From Mesorhizobium sp. M00.F.Ca.ET.216.01.1.1 (GTDB lineage: Bacteria > Pseudomonadota > Alphaproteobacteria > Rhizobiales > Rhizobiaceae), in NCBI RefSeq assembly GCF_004010325.2, contig NZ_SADR02000005.1, forward strand, positions 228,625 through 292,624: DNA of 64,000 nucleotides. Direction: 5' to 3'. A program made the translations under genes and the position numbers. Below the pieces are notes generated by a model. The model made no database searches. It had not been told where the DNA came from and saw only the letters and a list, made by a program, of their open reading frames with translations. Positions 9,263 to 18,377 of the stretch are shown here, piece after piece. Every line of letters begins with the position of its first letter. Position 1 is the stretch's first letter.

Positions 9263-12200
9263 TTGGCAATCACGAAGATCCTTGTCGCCAACCGGTCCGA
9301 AATCGCCATCCGCGTCTTTCGTGCGGCCAACGAACTCGGCCTCAAAACCGTGGCGATCTGGGCCGAGGAGGACAAATATTCGCTGCACCGCTTCAAGGCC
9401 GACGAGAGCTATCAGGTCGGGCGCGGGCCGCATCTGGCCAGGGACATGGGACCGATCGAAAGTTATCTGTCGATCGAGGAGGTGATCCGCGTCGCCAGGC
9501 TTTCGGGCGCCGATGCCATCCATCCGGGCTACGGGCTTCTGTCCGAAAGCCCGGAATTCGCCGAAGCCTGCGCCAGCGCCGGCATCACCTTCATCGGGCC
9601 CAGGCCGGAGACGATGCGCAGGCTCGGCAACAAGGTCGCCGCGCGCAATCTGGCGATCGAGGTCGGCGTGCCGGTGGTTCCCGCCACCGATCCCTTGCCG
9701 GACGACATGGAAGCGGTAAAAGCACTCGCCAAGACCATCGGCTATCCGGTGATGCTTAAGGCATCATGGGGCGGCGGCGGCCGTGGCATGCGCGCCATCC
9801 GCGCCGAAGCCGATCTCGCCCGCGAGGTGACTGAAGGCAAGCGCGAGGCCAAGGCCGCCTTCGGCAAGGACGAGGTCTATCTCGAGAAGCTGATCGAGCG
9901 CGCCCGCCACGTCGAGGTGCAGGTGCTGGGCGACATGCACGGCAACGCCGTGCATCTGTTCGAGCGCGACTGTTCGATCCAGCGCCGCAATCAGAAGGTT
10001 GTCGAGCGCGCGCCGGCGCCATACCTCGAGATGCCGCAGCGCGAAGAGCTTTGCGGCCACGCGCTGAAGATTGCGCGTGAAACGAGTTATATCGGCGCCG
10101 GCACGGTCGAGTTCCTGCAGGACGCCGATACCGGCAAGTTCTACTTCATCGAGGTCAACCCGCGCATCCAGGTCGAGCACACCGTCACCGAGCAGGTGAC
10201 CGGCATCGACATCGTAAAGGCGCAGATCCACATCCTCGACGGTTTTGCCATCGGCACGCCGGAATCGGGTGTGCCGGCGCAAAAGGACATAAGGCTGAAC
10301 GGCCACGCCCTGCAGTGCCGCATCACCACGGAGGATCCCGAGCACAATTTCATCCCGGACTACGGCCGCATCACCGCCTATCGCGGCGCCACCGGCTTCG
10401 GCATCCGTCTCGACGGCGGCACTGCCTATTCGGGCGCGGTCATCACCCGTTTCTACGATCCGCTGCTGGAAAAGGTGACGGCCTGGGCGCCGACGCCGGT
10501 CGAGACCATCGCCCGCATGAACCGGGCTCTGCGCGAATTCCGCATCCGCGGCGTGGCGACCAACCTCACCTTCCTCGAGGCGATCATCAACCACCCGAGC
10601 TTCGCCGACAATTCCTACACCACCAAGTTCATCGATACGACGCCGGAGCTGTTCCAGCAGGTCAAACGGCAGGATCGTGCGACCAAGCTGCTCAACTATC
10701 TGGCCGATGTGAGCGTCAACGGCCATCCCGAGACGCGCGGCCGGCCCATGCCGAAGGCCGATGCGGCTGCACCGGTGGTGCCCTATCTCAACGGCAAGGT
10801 GCCTGATGGCAGCAAGCAGAAGCTCGATGCGCTCGGACCGGAGAAATTCGCCGCCTGGATGCGCGATCAGACAGAGGTGCTGGTCACCGACACGACGATG
10901 CGCGACGGCCACCAGTCGCTGCTCGCCACCCGGGTGCGCACGTATGACATCGCCGGCATTGCCGGCACCTATGCGCGCGCGCTGCCGCAACTGCTGTCGC
11001 TCGAATGCTGGGGCGGTGCGACCTTCGACGTCGCCATGCGCTTCCTCACCGAGGATCCTTGGGAGCGGCTGTCGCTGGTGCGCGAGGCAGCACCCAACCT
11101 GTTGCTGCAGATGCTTCTGCGCGGCGCCAACGGCGTCGGCTACACCAACTACCCCGACAATGTTGTCCAGCATTTCGTCCGCCAGGCGGCGGATGGCGGC
11201 ATCGACCTGTTCCGCGTCTTCGATTGCCTGAACTGGGTCGAGAACATGCGCGTCGCCATGGACGCGGTCGGCGCCGAGGGCAAGCTGATCGAAGCGGCGA
11301 TCTGCTATACCGGCGACATACTCGATCCGGCACGCGCCAAATACGACCTCAAATATTATGTCGCGCTGGCCAGGGAATTGCAGGCGGCCGGCGCCCATAT
11401 CGTCGCGGTCAAGGACATGGCCGGGCTATTGAAGCCGAGCGCTGCCCGCGTGCTGTTCAAGGCACTGCGCGAGGCGACCGACTTGCCGATCCATTTCCAT
11501 ACCCACGACACATCGGGCCTGTCGGCGGCAACGGTGCTGGCGGCGGTGGAGAGCGGCGTCGACGCCATCGATGCTGCCATGGATTCTTTCTCCGGCAACA
11601 CCTCGCAGCCCTGCCTGGGCTCGATCGTCGAGGCGCTGAAGGGCACCGAGCGGGATCCGGGCCTCGACCCGCAGTGGATCCGGAACATCTCGTTCTACTG
11701 GGAGGCGGTACGCAACCAGTACGCCGCCTTCGAGAGCGACCTGAAGGGACCCGCTTCGGAAGTCTATCTGCACGAGATGCCGGGAGGGCAGTTCACCAAT
11801 TTGAAGGAACAGGCGCGTTCGCTCGGGCTGGAGACGCGCTGGCACGAAGTGGCGCAGACCTATCACGACGTCAATCTGATGTTCGGCGACATCGTCAAGG
11901 TGACGCCGTCGTCCAAGGTGGTCGGCGACATGGCGCTGATGATGGTGAGCCAGGACTTGACGGTCGCCGATGTCGAGAACCCCAACAAGGACATCGCCTT
12001 CCCGGACTCGGTGGTATCGATGCTGCGCGGCGATCTCGGCCAATCGCCGGGCGGCTGGCCAGCGGCGCTGCAGAAGAAGGTGCTGAAGGGCGACAAGCCG
12101 ATCACGGTGCGGCCCGGCTCGCTGCTCAAGCCAGCCAATCTCAAGGCCAGCCGCAAGGAGATCGAGGAGAAGCTGGAGCGCAAGCTCAGCGAGTTCGAAT

Positions 12201-12721
12201 TCGCCTCGTGGCTGATGTATCCGAAGGTGTTTTCTGACTTTGCCGCTGCACAGGAGACCTACGGTCCGGTCAGCGTGCTGCCGACGCCGACCTATTTTTA
12301 CGGCATGAAACCGGAAGATGAGATCTTCGTCGACATCGAGAAGGGCAAGACGTTGGTGGTGCGCTGCCTGGCTATCGGCGACGTCGATGAGAAGGGCATG
12401 GTCACCGTGTTCTTCGAGCTCAACGGCCAGCCACGCCGGGTGAAGGTGCCTGACCGGGCGCATGGCGCTTCCGCCGCCAAGGCGCGACGCAAGGCGGAGC
12501 CGGGCAACGAGGCGCATGTCGGCGCGCCGATGCCGGGCGTCGTCTCGGCGCTTGCGGTTGCCGCCGGCCAAGCGGTTAAGGCCGGCGACGTGCTGCTGTC
12601 GATCGAGGCGATGAAGATGGAGACGGCGCTGCATGCCGAACGTGACGGAGTGATCGCCGAAGTGCTGGTCAAAGCCGGTGACCAGATCGATGCCAAGGAT
12701 CTGCTGATCGCATTCGGGTAG
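9263..12721 (+). CDS. pyc: Pyruvate carboxylase
   Basis: This 1152-residue protein has the full single-chain layout: N-terminal biotin carboxylase (KILVANRSEIAIR; glycine-rich ATP loop KASWGGGGRGM), central carboxyltransferase (TDTTMRDGHQSLLATR; LRGANGVGY; HTHDTSG) and C-terminal biotin carrier domain with biotinyl Lys1118 in EAMKMET. It makes oxaloacetate from pyruvate and bicarbonate, the main anaplerotic reaction in rhizobia. The frame is open to a TTG at 9224, but I choose the TTG at 9263: GGAG at 9251-9254 is about eight bases upstream, and the protein then begins like known rhizobial enzymes and has their length of about 1154. No gene lies in 9057-9262; it should hold the promoter. Confidence 0.95.
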   Translation: MAITKILVANRSEIAIRVFRAANELGLKTVAIWAEEDKYSLHRFKADESYQVGRGPHLARDMGPIESYLSIEEVIRVARLSGADAIHPGYGLLSESPEFAEACASAGITFIGPRPETMRRLGNKVAARNLAIEVGVPVVPATDPLPDDMEAVKALAKTIGYPVMLKASWGGGGRGMRAIRAEADLAREVTEGKREAKAAFGKDEVYLEKLIERARHVEVQVLGDMHGNAVHLFERDCSIQRRNQKVVERAPAPYLEMPQREELCGHALKIARETSYIGAGTVEFLQDADTGKFYFIEVNPRIQVEHTVTEQVTGIDIVKAQIHILDGFAIGTPESGVPAQKDIRLNGHALQCRITTEDPEHNFIPDYGRITAYRGATGFGIRLDGGTAYSGAVITRFYDPLLEKVTAWAPTPVETIARMNRALREFRIRGVATNLTFLEAIINHPSFADNSYTTKFIDTTPELFQQVKRQDRATKLLNYLADVSVNGHPETRGRPMPKADAAAPVVPYLNGKVPDGSKQKLDALGPEKFAAWMRDQTEVLVTDTTMRDGHQSLLATRVRTYDIAGIAGTYARALPQLLSLECWGGATFDVAMRFLTEDPWERLSLVREAAPNLLLQMLLRGANGVGYTNYPDNVVQHFVRQAADGGIDLFRVFDCLNWVENMRVAMDAVGAEGKLIEAAICYTGDILDPARAKYDLKYYVALARELQAAGAHIVAVKDMAGLLKPSAARVLFKALREATDLPIHFHTHDTSGLSAATVLAAVESGVDAIDAAMDSFSGNTSQPCLGSIVEALKGTERDPGLDPQWIRNISFYWEAVRNQYAAFESDLKGPASEVYLHEMPGGQFTNLKEQARSLGLETRWHEVAQTYHDVNLMFGDIVKVTPSSKVVGDMALMMVSQDLTVADVENPNKDIAFPDSVVSMLRGDLGQSPGGWPAALQKKVLKGDKPITVRPGSLLKPANLKASRKEIEEKLERKLSEFEFASWLMYPKVFSDFAAAQETYGPVSVLPTPTYFYGMKPEDEIFVDIEKGKTLVVRCLAIGDVDEKGMVTVFFELNGQPRRVKVPDRAHGASAAKARRKAEPGNEAHVGAPMPGVVSALAVAAGQAVKAGDVLLSIEAMKMETALHAERDGVIAEVLVKAGDQIDAKDLLIAFG

Positions 12722-12868
12722 TTGTCGGGGAGCTTTGTCTGCGCCTGGCAGCAGCACTTCATGCCGCATCGATAATATCTTGACCCGCCGCGCCCGGTCG
12801 GGCATCGAACCCGCTGCAAATTCGCCGCTCACATTCGAGTCGCGGCGAGAAACGACGCGGAGAGAAAT

Positions 12869-13129
12869 ATGGCCGACGACATCACCGAGACCAGCCAGAC
12901 TGTTGCCGCCAGCCAGTTGCGCGCCTTCATCGAGCGCATCGAGCGGCTCGAGGAAGAGAAGAAGACCATCGCCGACGACATCAAGGAAGTGTTTGCCGAG
13001 GCCAAGGGCACCGGCTTTGACACCAAGGCGATGCGCTCGATCATCCGGCTACGCAAGAAGGACCAGGCCGAGCGGCAGGAGGAAGAATCCATCCTCGACC
13101 TCTACAAGGCCGCGCTCGGCATGGTGTAA
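12869..13129 (+). CDS. DUF2312 / GapR-family nucleoid-associated protein
   Basis: The 86-residue protein is an almost entirely helical DUF2312 member: an N-terminal coiled coil ([20 protein letters not shown]), the conserved [21 protein letters not shown] block, and [16 protein letters not shown]. The characterised member is Caulobacter GapR, which binds AT-rich overtwisted DNA around replication and transcription complexes. A GGAGAG ribosome-binding site precedes the ATG. It stands alone, 147 bases after pyc. Paralogues exist in many genomes, so exact equivalence to GapR is not proven. Confidence 0.88.
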   Translation: MADDITETSQTVAASQLRAFIERIERLEEEKKTIADDIKEVFAEAKGTGFDTKAMRSIIRLRKKDQAERQEEESILDLYKAALGMV

Positions 13130-13183
13130 GGGTAGGAGCCTACTTCAACGGCGATCCTGGTCGCTGAAAAAATGGTTCTACTC

Positions 13184-13639
13184 ATGAGCGAGTTCGACTT
13201 CGGCGCCCGTCGAGCCTCGGAGTTCCGCCATCGCGGTTTCTGGGCTCTGTTCGCGGAGCGGCATCCGGAAGAAAAGACCCGGTTGGCGAGGCGCGGACCA
13301 TGGTTCTGGCAGCGCGGGCTGCCCGAATTCCAACTGGTCATCAGCATGTATGTCGCGCCCAGCGAGAACGTGGCCGGCGTCTTCTTCGGCCGTAACCAGA
13401 GGCTTGGCGCCACCGAAGCCTGGGCGCGACTGCGGCCATTTCAGACGGTGATCGAAGACAGATTGAAGCTCAAGCCGGAACAACGTTCCGAGGGGCTTGG
13501 CATCAATTCACTGTGGCGCGTGAACTGCTTTGCCGAGGACAATTGGCCGGCGATGGCCGACTGGCTGGTGACTGAAGCATCGCGTTTCGAGCGGGCCGTG
13601 GCCGAGGTTCTGGGAGACGGTGGCGAAGCCGGATCCTGA
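13184..13639 (+). CDS. Hypothetical protein, DUF4268-like
   Basis: The 151-residue soluble protein has no signal peptide or membrane segment. Its middle (FQLVISMYVAPSENVAGVFF) and end (FAEDNWPAMADWLVTEASRF) resemble the DUF4268 domain, in which a beta-rich core ends in a Trp-Pro-containing helix. That domain is often found at the C-terminus of restriction-like nucleases, but no nuclease part is present here. The ATG at 13184 begins the natural N-terminus MSEFDFGARR; an in-frame ATG at 13172 adds four residues. It converges on arsC. The domain call is from memory and only moderately secure. Confidence 0.55.
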   Translation: MSEFDFGARRASEFRHRGFWALFAERHPEEKTRLARRGPWFWQRGLPEFQLVISMYVAPSENVAGVFFGRNQRLGATEAWARLRPFQTVIEDRLKLKPEQRSEGLGINSLWRVNCFAEDNWPAMADWLVTEASRFERAVAEVLGDGGEAGS

Positions 13640-13659
13640 ACCACGGTCGTTGCCTGCAT

Positions 13660-14172
13660 TCAAGAGTTTGGCTTCGGCTGGTCGCGGCCGATCTCGTCGA
13701 GATGATGTTGCAGCGCCAGATGGTCGAGCGTACCCATCGGCAGGTTGACGAACAGCGAGATGCGATTGTTGAGCATGCGATAGGCATCAGCGAAGGCGAA
13801 ATGAAGTTCGGCTTCGGTGCCCTTCGCTTTGGCGGGGTCCGGTATTGCCCAAAGCGCGGTCATTGGATGACCGGGCCAGATCGGACAGGACTCATTAGCG
13901 GTGCTATCGCAAACCGTGAAGACGAAGTTCATTTCCGGCGCGTCGGGCTCGGCGAATTCGTCCCAGCTTTTCGAGCGGGCGAAGCTCGTATCGTAGTTGA
14001 GACTTTCGAGCAGCTGCAGCGCGTAGGGATTGACCTTGCCCTTCGGCTGCGAACCAGCGGAAAAGGCCTTGAACTTGCCAGCGCCGATCCGATTGAGGAT
14101 GGCTTCCCCCATGATGGATCGCGCCGAATTGGCGTTGCAGAGAAACAGGACGTTGTAGATATTATCGCTCAT
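13660..14172 (-). CDS. arsC: Arsenate reductase, low-molecular-weight phosphatase type
   Basis: The 170-residue protein carries the phosphatase P-loop C-X5-R at Cys12-Arg18 (FLCNANSARS). It also has two further cysteines, Cys88 and Cys96 (VCDSTANESCPIWPG), where this family relays the disulfide. The family reduces arsenate to arsenite with thioredoxin or glutaredoxin as donor. The ATG at 14172 follows an AGGGGA ribosome-binding site; the frame stays open to 14394 but the extra residues have no family similarity. No arsenite pump or ars regulator adjoins it, so it may also act as a general low-molecular-weight phosphatase. Confidence 0.85.
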   Translation of the reverse strand: MSDNIYNVLFLCNANSARSIMGEAILNRIGAGKFKAFSAGSQPKGKVNPYALQLLESLNYDTSFARSKSWDEFAEPDAPEMNFVFTVCDSTANESCPIWPGHPMTALWAIPDPAKAKGTEAELHFAFADAYRMLNNRISLFVNLPMGTLDHLALQHHLDEIGRDQPKPNS

Positions 14173-14381
14173 CGCAAGACTTCCCCTGGCAGGCGACTGG
14201 ATGATCGGCGGCAGATCCGGCAGACACGGTTGCTTTGCCGCTAACGAGAGGCGAAGTAGAAAGGTTTCGCGACTGTTTGATGACAATCTGTCAAGTGATG
14301 TGCTCGCGTGGGCTCGATGAGCGCTTTGCGCTGAGGTATGCCGCGTTCGAAGTCTGCTGTCGAAGAGAGAAGGCCGCGTCG

Positions 14382-14726
14382 ATGAATGCTCCAAAGCTGT
14401 TGGAAGGCGAAGACGGCAAGGCAGGCGGTGCAGCGGGCTTCTTCCGCTCGCGCTGGCAAGGCATGGTGCCGCTCGACCGGCTGTTCTGGCGCGACCTGGT
14501 CGTTGTCGGCAGTGCGATCAACCTCGCATCGTCGGTCGCGGCGCTCATCCTGCTCGGGCTGAAGCTGTCGCTTGCGCTGGTTCTGGCGGTGCATTTCGCG
14601 CCGGTGCCCTACAACATCTTTCTGACCTTTGCCGTCTGGCGAACGACGGAAAAAACCGGCGGCGCCAAGGCTTGGATGATGACTCTCGGCGCCACATTGT
14701 GGCTGATCCTGGTGGTGGTCGTCTGA
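14382..14726 (+). CDS. Small membrane protein of unknown function
   Basis: This 114-residue product has a soluble N-terminus of about 37 residues and then three hydrophobic stretches (about residues 42-62, 66-82 and 96-114), ending in a run of valines. The ATG at 14382 is chosen because it follows an AG-rich sequence and the upstream extension of the frame is unlike a protein. It is transcribed away from arsC and ends before a bidirectional terminator shared with msrB. I do not recognise the family. Confidence 0.6.
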   Translation: MNAPKLLEGEDGKAGGAAGFFRSRWQGMVPLDRLFWRDLVVVGSAINLASSVAALILLGLKLSLALVLAVHFAPVPYNIFLTFAVWRTTEKTGGAKAWMMTLGATLWLILVVVV

Positions 14727-14774
14727 CAAGCGCGAGCCTCATTGCGCCGGATATCTGCTCTGCGATCTGCAAAT

Positions 14775-14802
14775 AAAAGGGGCGGCTGAAGTCGCCCTTT
14801 TT
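14775..14802. terminator. Bidirectional terminator between the membrane protein gene and msrB
   Basis: A 10-base-pair stem (AAAAGGGGCG at 14775-14784 with CGCCCTTTTT at 14793-14802, one G-T pair) has A and T tracts on its two sides. It can stop transcription from both convergent genes. Confidence 0.82.
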
Positions 14803-14834
14803 ATAGTTCGATAGTTCGGCGATTTAACTGCCGC

Positions 14835-15239
14835 TTAGGCCGCCGGCTCGAATTTCAGCGCTACGCCGTTGATGCAATAGCGCAGGCCGGTCGGCGGCGG
14901 GCCGTCGTCGAAGATGTGGCCGAGATGACTGCCGCAGCGGGCACAATGGCATTCGGTGCGCACCATTCCGTAGCTGCGGTCGACGGTGGTCTCGACCGAA
15001 CCCGGCACCGGGTCGTTGAAGCTCGGCCAGCCGGTGCCGCTCTCGAACTTTAGCTTGGATTCGAACAAAGGCTGGTCGCAGCCGACGCAGGAAAAGGTAC
15101 CGGCGCGCTTCTCGTAGAGCAAAGCGCAGCTTCCCGGACGCTCGGTGCCATGGTTACGCATGACTGCATGTTGCTCGGGCGTCAGCCGGGCGCGCCATTC
15201 GGCATCGGTGCGGGTGACGGGGTAGGCATGGGTGTCCAT
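14835..15239 (-). CDS. msrB: Peptide methionine (R)-S-oxide reductase MsrB
   Basis: The 134-residue protein is a single-domain MsrB. Zinc ligands are the pairs Cys51/Cys54 (CVGC) and Cys99/Cys102 (CARC). The catalytic cysteine is Cys122 in RYCINGVAL, with the upstream GHIFDDGPPPTGLR signature. It repairs the R epimer of methionine sulfoxide in oxidised proteins, recycled by thioredoxin. There is no signal peptide, so it is cytosolic. Length is normal for the family. The gene stands alone, divergent from nothing obvious, with the terminator at 14775-14802 at its 3' end. Confidence 0.94.
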   Translation of the reverse strand: MDTHAYPVTRTDAEWRARLTPEQHAVMRNHGTERPGSCALLYEKRAGTFSCVGCDQPLFESKLKFESGTGWPSFNDPVPGSVETTVDRSYGMVRTECHCARCGSHLGHIFDDGPPPTGLRYCINGVALKFEPAA

Positions 15240-15333
15240 GAATATCTCCTCAGCCTTGGCGGCTCGTTATTGGTTGCAGTCTATCTTCGCCCCAACATAG
15301 GCATTTGTTACAGGCACGCCCAGCGCGAGAATG

Positions 15334-16524
15334 TCAGTGCTTGCGCGAAAGCTGCCTTGTCGCGGCTTCGAGCCCGGCCAGGGTCAGCGGGAACATGCGG
15401 CCGTCGAAGATGTCGCGGATCATGGCGATCGAATGGGTGTAGCCCCAGTTCTTTTCGCTTTCCGGGTTGAGCCATACCGCATTCGGCCACTGCTGCAGGA
15501 GCCGGCTGAGCCAGACGGCGCCGGCCTCCGGGTTCCAGTGCTCGACCGAGCCGCCGGGATGCGCGATCTCGTAAGGGCTCATCGAGGCGTCGCCGACGAC
15601 GATCACCTTGTAGTCCGGCCCGTATTTGTGGAGGAGGTCGAAAGTTGGGACCGTCTCGGCATGGCGGCGGCGATTGTCCTTCCACACGCCTTCGTAGAGG
15701 CAATTGTGGAAGTAGAAATATTCGAGCTGGCGGAATTCGGCGCGGGCAGCCGAAAACAATTCCTCGACGCTCCTGACGTGATCGTCCATCGAGCCGCCGA
15801 CATCGAAGAACATCAGCAGTTTCACCGCATTGCGGCGTTCGGGCCTTGTCTGCACATCGAGATAGCCGTGCTCGGCGGTGGCGTGGATGGTGCCGGGCAG
15901 GTCGAACTCTTCCTCGGCGCCTTCGCGCACCCAGCGGCGCAGGCGCTTCAGCGCGATCTTGATGTTGCGGGTGCCGAGCTCGACGGAATCGTCGAAGTTT
16001 TTGAACTCGCGCCTGTCCCAGACTTTTACCGCGCGGCGGTTGCGGCTTTCGTGCTGGCCGATGCGCACGCCTTCGGGATTGTAGCCATAGGCGCCGAAAG
16101 GCGAGGTGCCGCCGGTGCCGATCCATTTCGAGCCACCCTGGTGGCGGCCCTTCTGCTCCTCCAGCCGCTGCTTCAGCGTTTCCATCAGCTTTTCGAAACC
16201 GCCGAGTGCTGTGATCAGCTTTTTCTCCTCGTCGGTCAGGTGCTTTTCGGCAAGCCGGCGCAGCCATTCTTCCGGGATATTTTCGGCATCGACCGCACCT
16301 GTACCGGCCAGTGCCTCGACACCCCTGAAGATGTGCGAAAAGACCTGGTCGAAGCGGTCGATGTGGCGCTCGTCCTTCACCAATGCGGCGCGGGCGAGGT
16401 AGTAAAAACCCTCGACGTCATAGTCGACCAGCCCGGCTTCCAACCCTTTCAGCAGCGACAGGTATTCCCGGAGAGAGACGGGAACGCGTGCTGCTTTCAG
16501 TTCTAGGAAGAAGGGGATGAACAT
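15334..16524 (-). CDS. VWA domain-containing CoxE-like protein
   Basis: The 396-residue protein has an N-terminal helical region and a C-terminal von Willebrand factor A domain. The metal site is DVGGSM at residues 241-246; the usual DxSxS motif has glycine in place of the first serine, a variant I associate with this CoxE-like subfamily. A second feature is the VVGDASMSPYEI strand. Such proteins work with MoxR-type AAA ATPases as a chaperone pair for metal-centre insertion or complex assembly. A MoxR gene lies two genes upstream on the same strand, supporting that partnership. The client protein is not in this window. Confidence 0.87.
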   Translation of the reverse strand: MFIPFFLELKAARVPVSLREYLSLLKGLEAGLVDYDVEGFYYLARAALVKDERHIDRFDQVFSHIFRGVEALAGTGAVDAENIPEEWLRRLAEKHLTDEEKKLITALGGFEKLMETLKQRLEEQKGRHQGGSKWIGTGGTSPFGAYGYNPEGVRIGQHESRNRRAVKVWDRREFKNFDDSVELGTRNIKIALKRLRRWVREGAEEEFDLPGTIHATAEHGYLDVQTRPERRNAVKLLMFFDVGGSMDDHVRSVEELFSAARAEFRQLEYFYFHNCLYEGVWKDNRRRHAETVPTFDLLHKYGPDYKVIVVGDASMSPYEIAHPGGSVEHWNPEAGAVWLSRLLQQWPNAVWLNPESEKNWGYTHSIAMIRDIFDGRMFPLTLAGLEAATRQLSRKH

Positions 16525-16531
16525 CGACTAT

Positions 16532-16978
16532 CTACAGCAGATCATACTCGATAAAGCCGGTTCTGCGCGCCACGTGGTCGTAGAGCTTGCGTGCGGTGGT
16601 GTTGGTTTCGTGGGTCATCCAGTAGACGTTCTTGACGCCGATCTTGCCGGCTTCCTGCTTCACCGCCTCGATGAGGGCAGCACCGACGCCCTTGCCGCGC
16701 ACCTCCGGGTCGGCGAACAGATCCTGCAGGTAACAGTTGTTTTTCTCCGACCAGCAGGAGCGGTGGTAGAGGTAATGCGTCAAGCCGACAGCCTTGCCGT
16801 CGAAGATAGCGATGAAGCCTTTCGGCTCGAACTCACCCACCGTGAACAGCCGCTTCCAGGTGATGACGTAGACCTCTTCCGGCAGCCTGGTTTCGTAGAA
16901 GGTCAGGTAGGCCGTCCACAGCCGCTGCCAGTCGGCATGGTCGGACTGCGCCAGTGGGCGGGCGGTGATTTCGGTCAT
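16532..16978 (-). CDS. GNAT-family N-acetyltransferase
   Basis: The 148-residue protein has the GNAT fold: acetyl-CoA pyrophosphate loop VRGKGVGAALIEAV near residues 94-107, preceded by YLQDLFADPE and followed by THETNTTARKLYDHV. The domain transfers acetyl groups to amines; the substrate is unknown. It sits seven bases from the VWA gene and 78 bases after the MoxR gene on the same strand, so it may be cotranscribed with them, although acetyltransferases are not a usual part of MoxR-VWA pairs. Confidence 0.85.
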   Translation of the reverse strand: MTEITARPLAQSDHADWQRLWTAYLTFYETRLPEEVYVITWKRLFTVGEFEPKGFIAIFDGKAVGLTHYLYHRSCWSEKNNCYLQDLFADPEVRGKGVGAALIEAVKQEAGKIGVKNVYWMTHETNTTARKLYDHVARRTGFIEYDLL

Positions 16979-17056
16979 TTCATTTCCCTCCGAAGGTTCG
17001 GGTCGAAGCTGCCTCCCTGTTCGGGTGTTCGCAACAGTCCACAGCCGGGAAAACCG

Positions 17057-17896
17057 CTACTGCTGCCGTCTCGCCATGAAGGCCAGCCGCTCGAAAAGAT
17101 GCACGTCGTGTTCGTTCTTCAGCAGAGCACCATGCAGCTTGGGCAGCGCGTTCCTTGGGTCGGCGCGCAGATCCTCGGGCGCGATGTCGTCGGCGACCAG
17201 CAGCCGGATCCAGTCGAGCGCCTCTGAGGTCGAGGGCTTCTTCTTCAGGCCCGGCACATCGCGGATCTCATAGAACTGGGTGAGAGCGGCCCGCACCAGG
17301 TTCTGCTTGATGTCGGGATAGTGCACGTCGACTATTCTGTGCAGCGTCTCGACGTCGGGAAAGCGGATGTAGTGGAAGAAGCAGCGGCGCAGGAAGGCGT
17401 CCGGCAGCTCCTTCTCGTTGTTGGAGGTGATGATGACGATCGGCCTGACGGCGGCGCGGATCGTCTCGCCGGTCTCGTAGACGAAGAACTCCATTCTATC
17501 GAGTTCCTGCAGCAGGTCGTTGGGAAACTCGATGTCGGCCTTGTCGATCTCGTCGATCAGAAGCACGACCTTTTTACCGGCAGCGAAGGCATCCCACAGC
17601 TTGCCGCGCTTGATGTAGTTGCGGATGTCGTTGAAGCGCTCGTCGCCGAGCTGGCTGTCGCGCAGCCGTGAAACGGCGTCATATTCGTAAAGGCCCTGCT
17701 GCGCCCTCGTCGTCGACTTGACATGCCATTCGATTAGCTCGAGGCCAAGCGCTGCCGCCACCTGCCGGGCAAGCTCGGTCTTGCCGGTGCCGGGCTCTCC
17801 CTTGACCAGCAATGGCCGCTCCAGCGCGATTGCCGCGTTGACGGCCACCATCAGATCCTTGTCGGCGACATAGGCCGCCGTGCCTTCGAAACGCAT
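17057..17896 (-). CDS. MoxR-family AAA+ ATPase
   Basis: The 279-residue protein is a compact MoxR ATPase: Walker A GEPGTGKT at residues 33-40, Walker B VVLLIDEIDKAD with Asp115-Glu116, sensor-1 segment IVIITSNNEKELPDAFLRRC and a C-terminal lid. The ATG at 17896 follows a GAGGAGCAGG ribosome-binding site; the longer open frame to 17995 is rejected because the added residues lack AAA features. It likely remodels a target together with the downstream VWA protein. Target unknown. Confidence 0.92.
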   Translation of the reverse strand: MRFEGTAAYVADKDLMVAVNAAIALERPLLVKGEPGTGKTELARQVAAALGLELIEWHVKSTTRAQQGLYEYDAVSRLRDSQLGDERFNDIRNYIKRGKLWDAFAAGKKVVLLIDEIDKADIEFPNDLLQELDRMEFFVYETGETIRAAVRPIVIITSNNEKELPDAFLRRCFFHYIRFPDVETLHRIVDVHYPDIKQNLVRAALTQFYEIRDVPGLKKKPSTSEALDWIRLLVADDIAPEDLRADPRNALPKLHGALLKNEHDVHLFERLAFMARRQQ

Positions 17897-18068
17897 TCCT
17901 GCTCCTCGGTTGTCATGGCAACCGTAAGCAGGCGGCCTGGCCAGTGCAAGGCGCTGCGGCGATCCGCGCATCGGCGCCGGCCCGGCAGAAGGCAAGTGTC
18001 ACGAATAAAGCCGTCGAGCATGCCGGTCTCTCTGGCGCTTGATCGACCATCGGCCTATATTAACGAGG

Positions 18069-18240
18069 ACGGTCTGCGCTTCCCGGCAGGAGAACATTTT
18101 CCCCGGGGGCCTTAACGATCCTTAGGGAGCTGTCCCTGGGAAGACCCGTGGGTTTTCTCACACGGCGCCCACCTACTTTGTAGGTTCCCGGGATCGCTCT
18201 CTCCACCGGTTGTGTGGATCGTCACTTTCCCGAGAAATCC
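18069..18240 (+). ncRNA. ssrS: 6S RNA (ssrS)
   Basis: The segment just upstream of the 5-formyltetrahydrofolate cyclo-ligase gene has no convincing reading frame. It carries the hallmark of alphaproteobacterial 6S RNA: the CACGGCGCCCACCTAC block at 18162-18177, with flanking complementary arms (CCCCGGGG near 18101 and TTCCCGGGA near 18186). A TATATT -10 box at 18056-18061 places the 5' end near 18069. 6S RNA binds the housekeeping RNA polymerase and is famously linked to this ligase gene (ssrS-ygfA). Ends are estimates, and my identification rests on motif memory and synteny. Confidence 0.75.
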
Positions 18241-18377
18241 CGATTTCGGCGCATCCGCGTCAAACCGCTTTTTGCGGTCCTCATTGACTGAGAAGTCAAC
18301 TCCGATCGTCGAAATCGGTTTTCCTTGACCTGCATCCGAACTTGGGATTTTTCTCCGGCTCTGCAAATAGGCCTCCT

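Noticed and set aside
9764..12832. Long minus-strand open frames of 544 and 468 codons
   Set aside because: They lie wholly antisense to pyc in matching codon phase, a usual effect of high G+C third positions; the residues have no domain and the plus strand has a complete enzyme.
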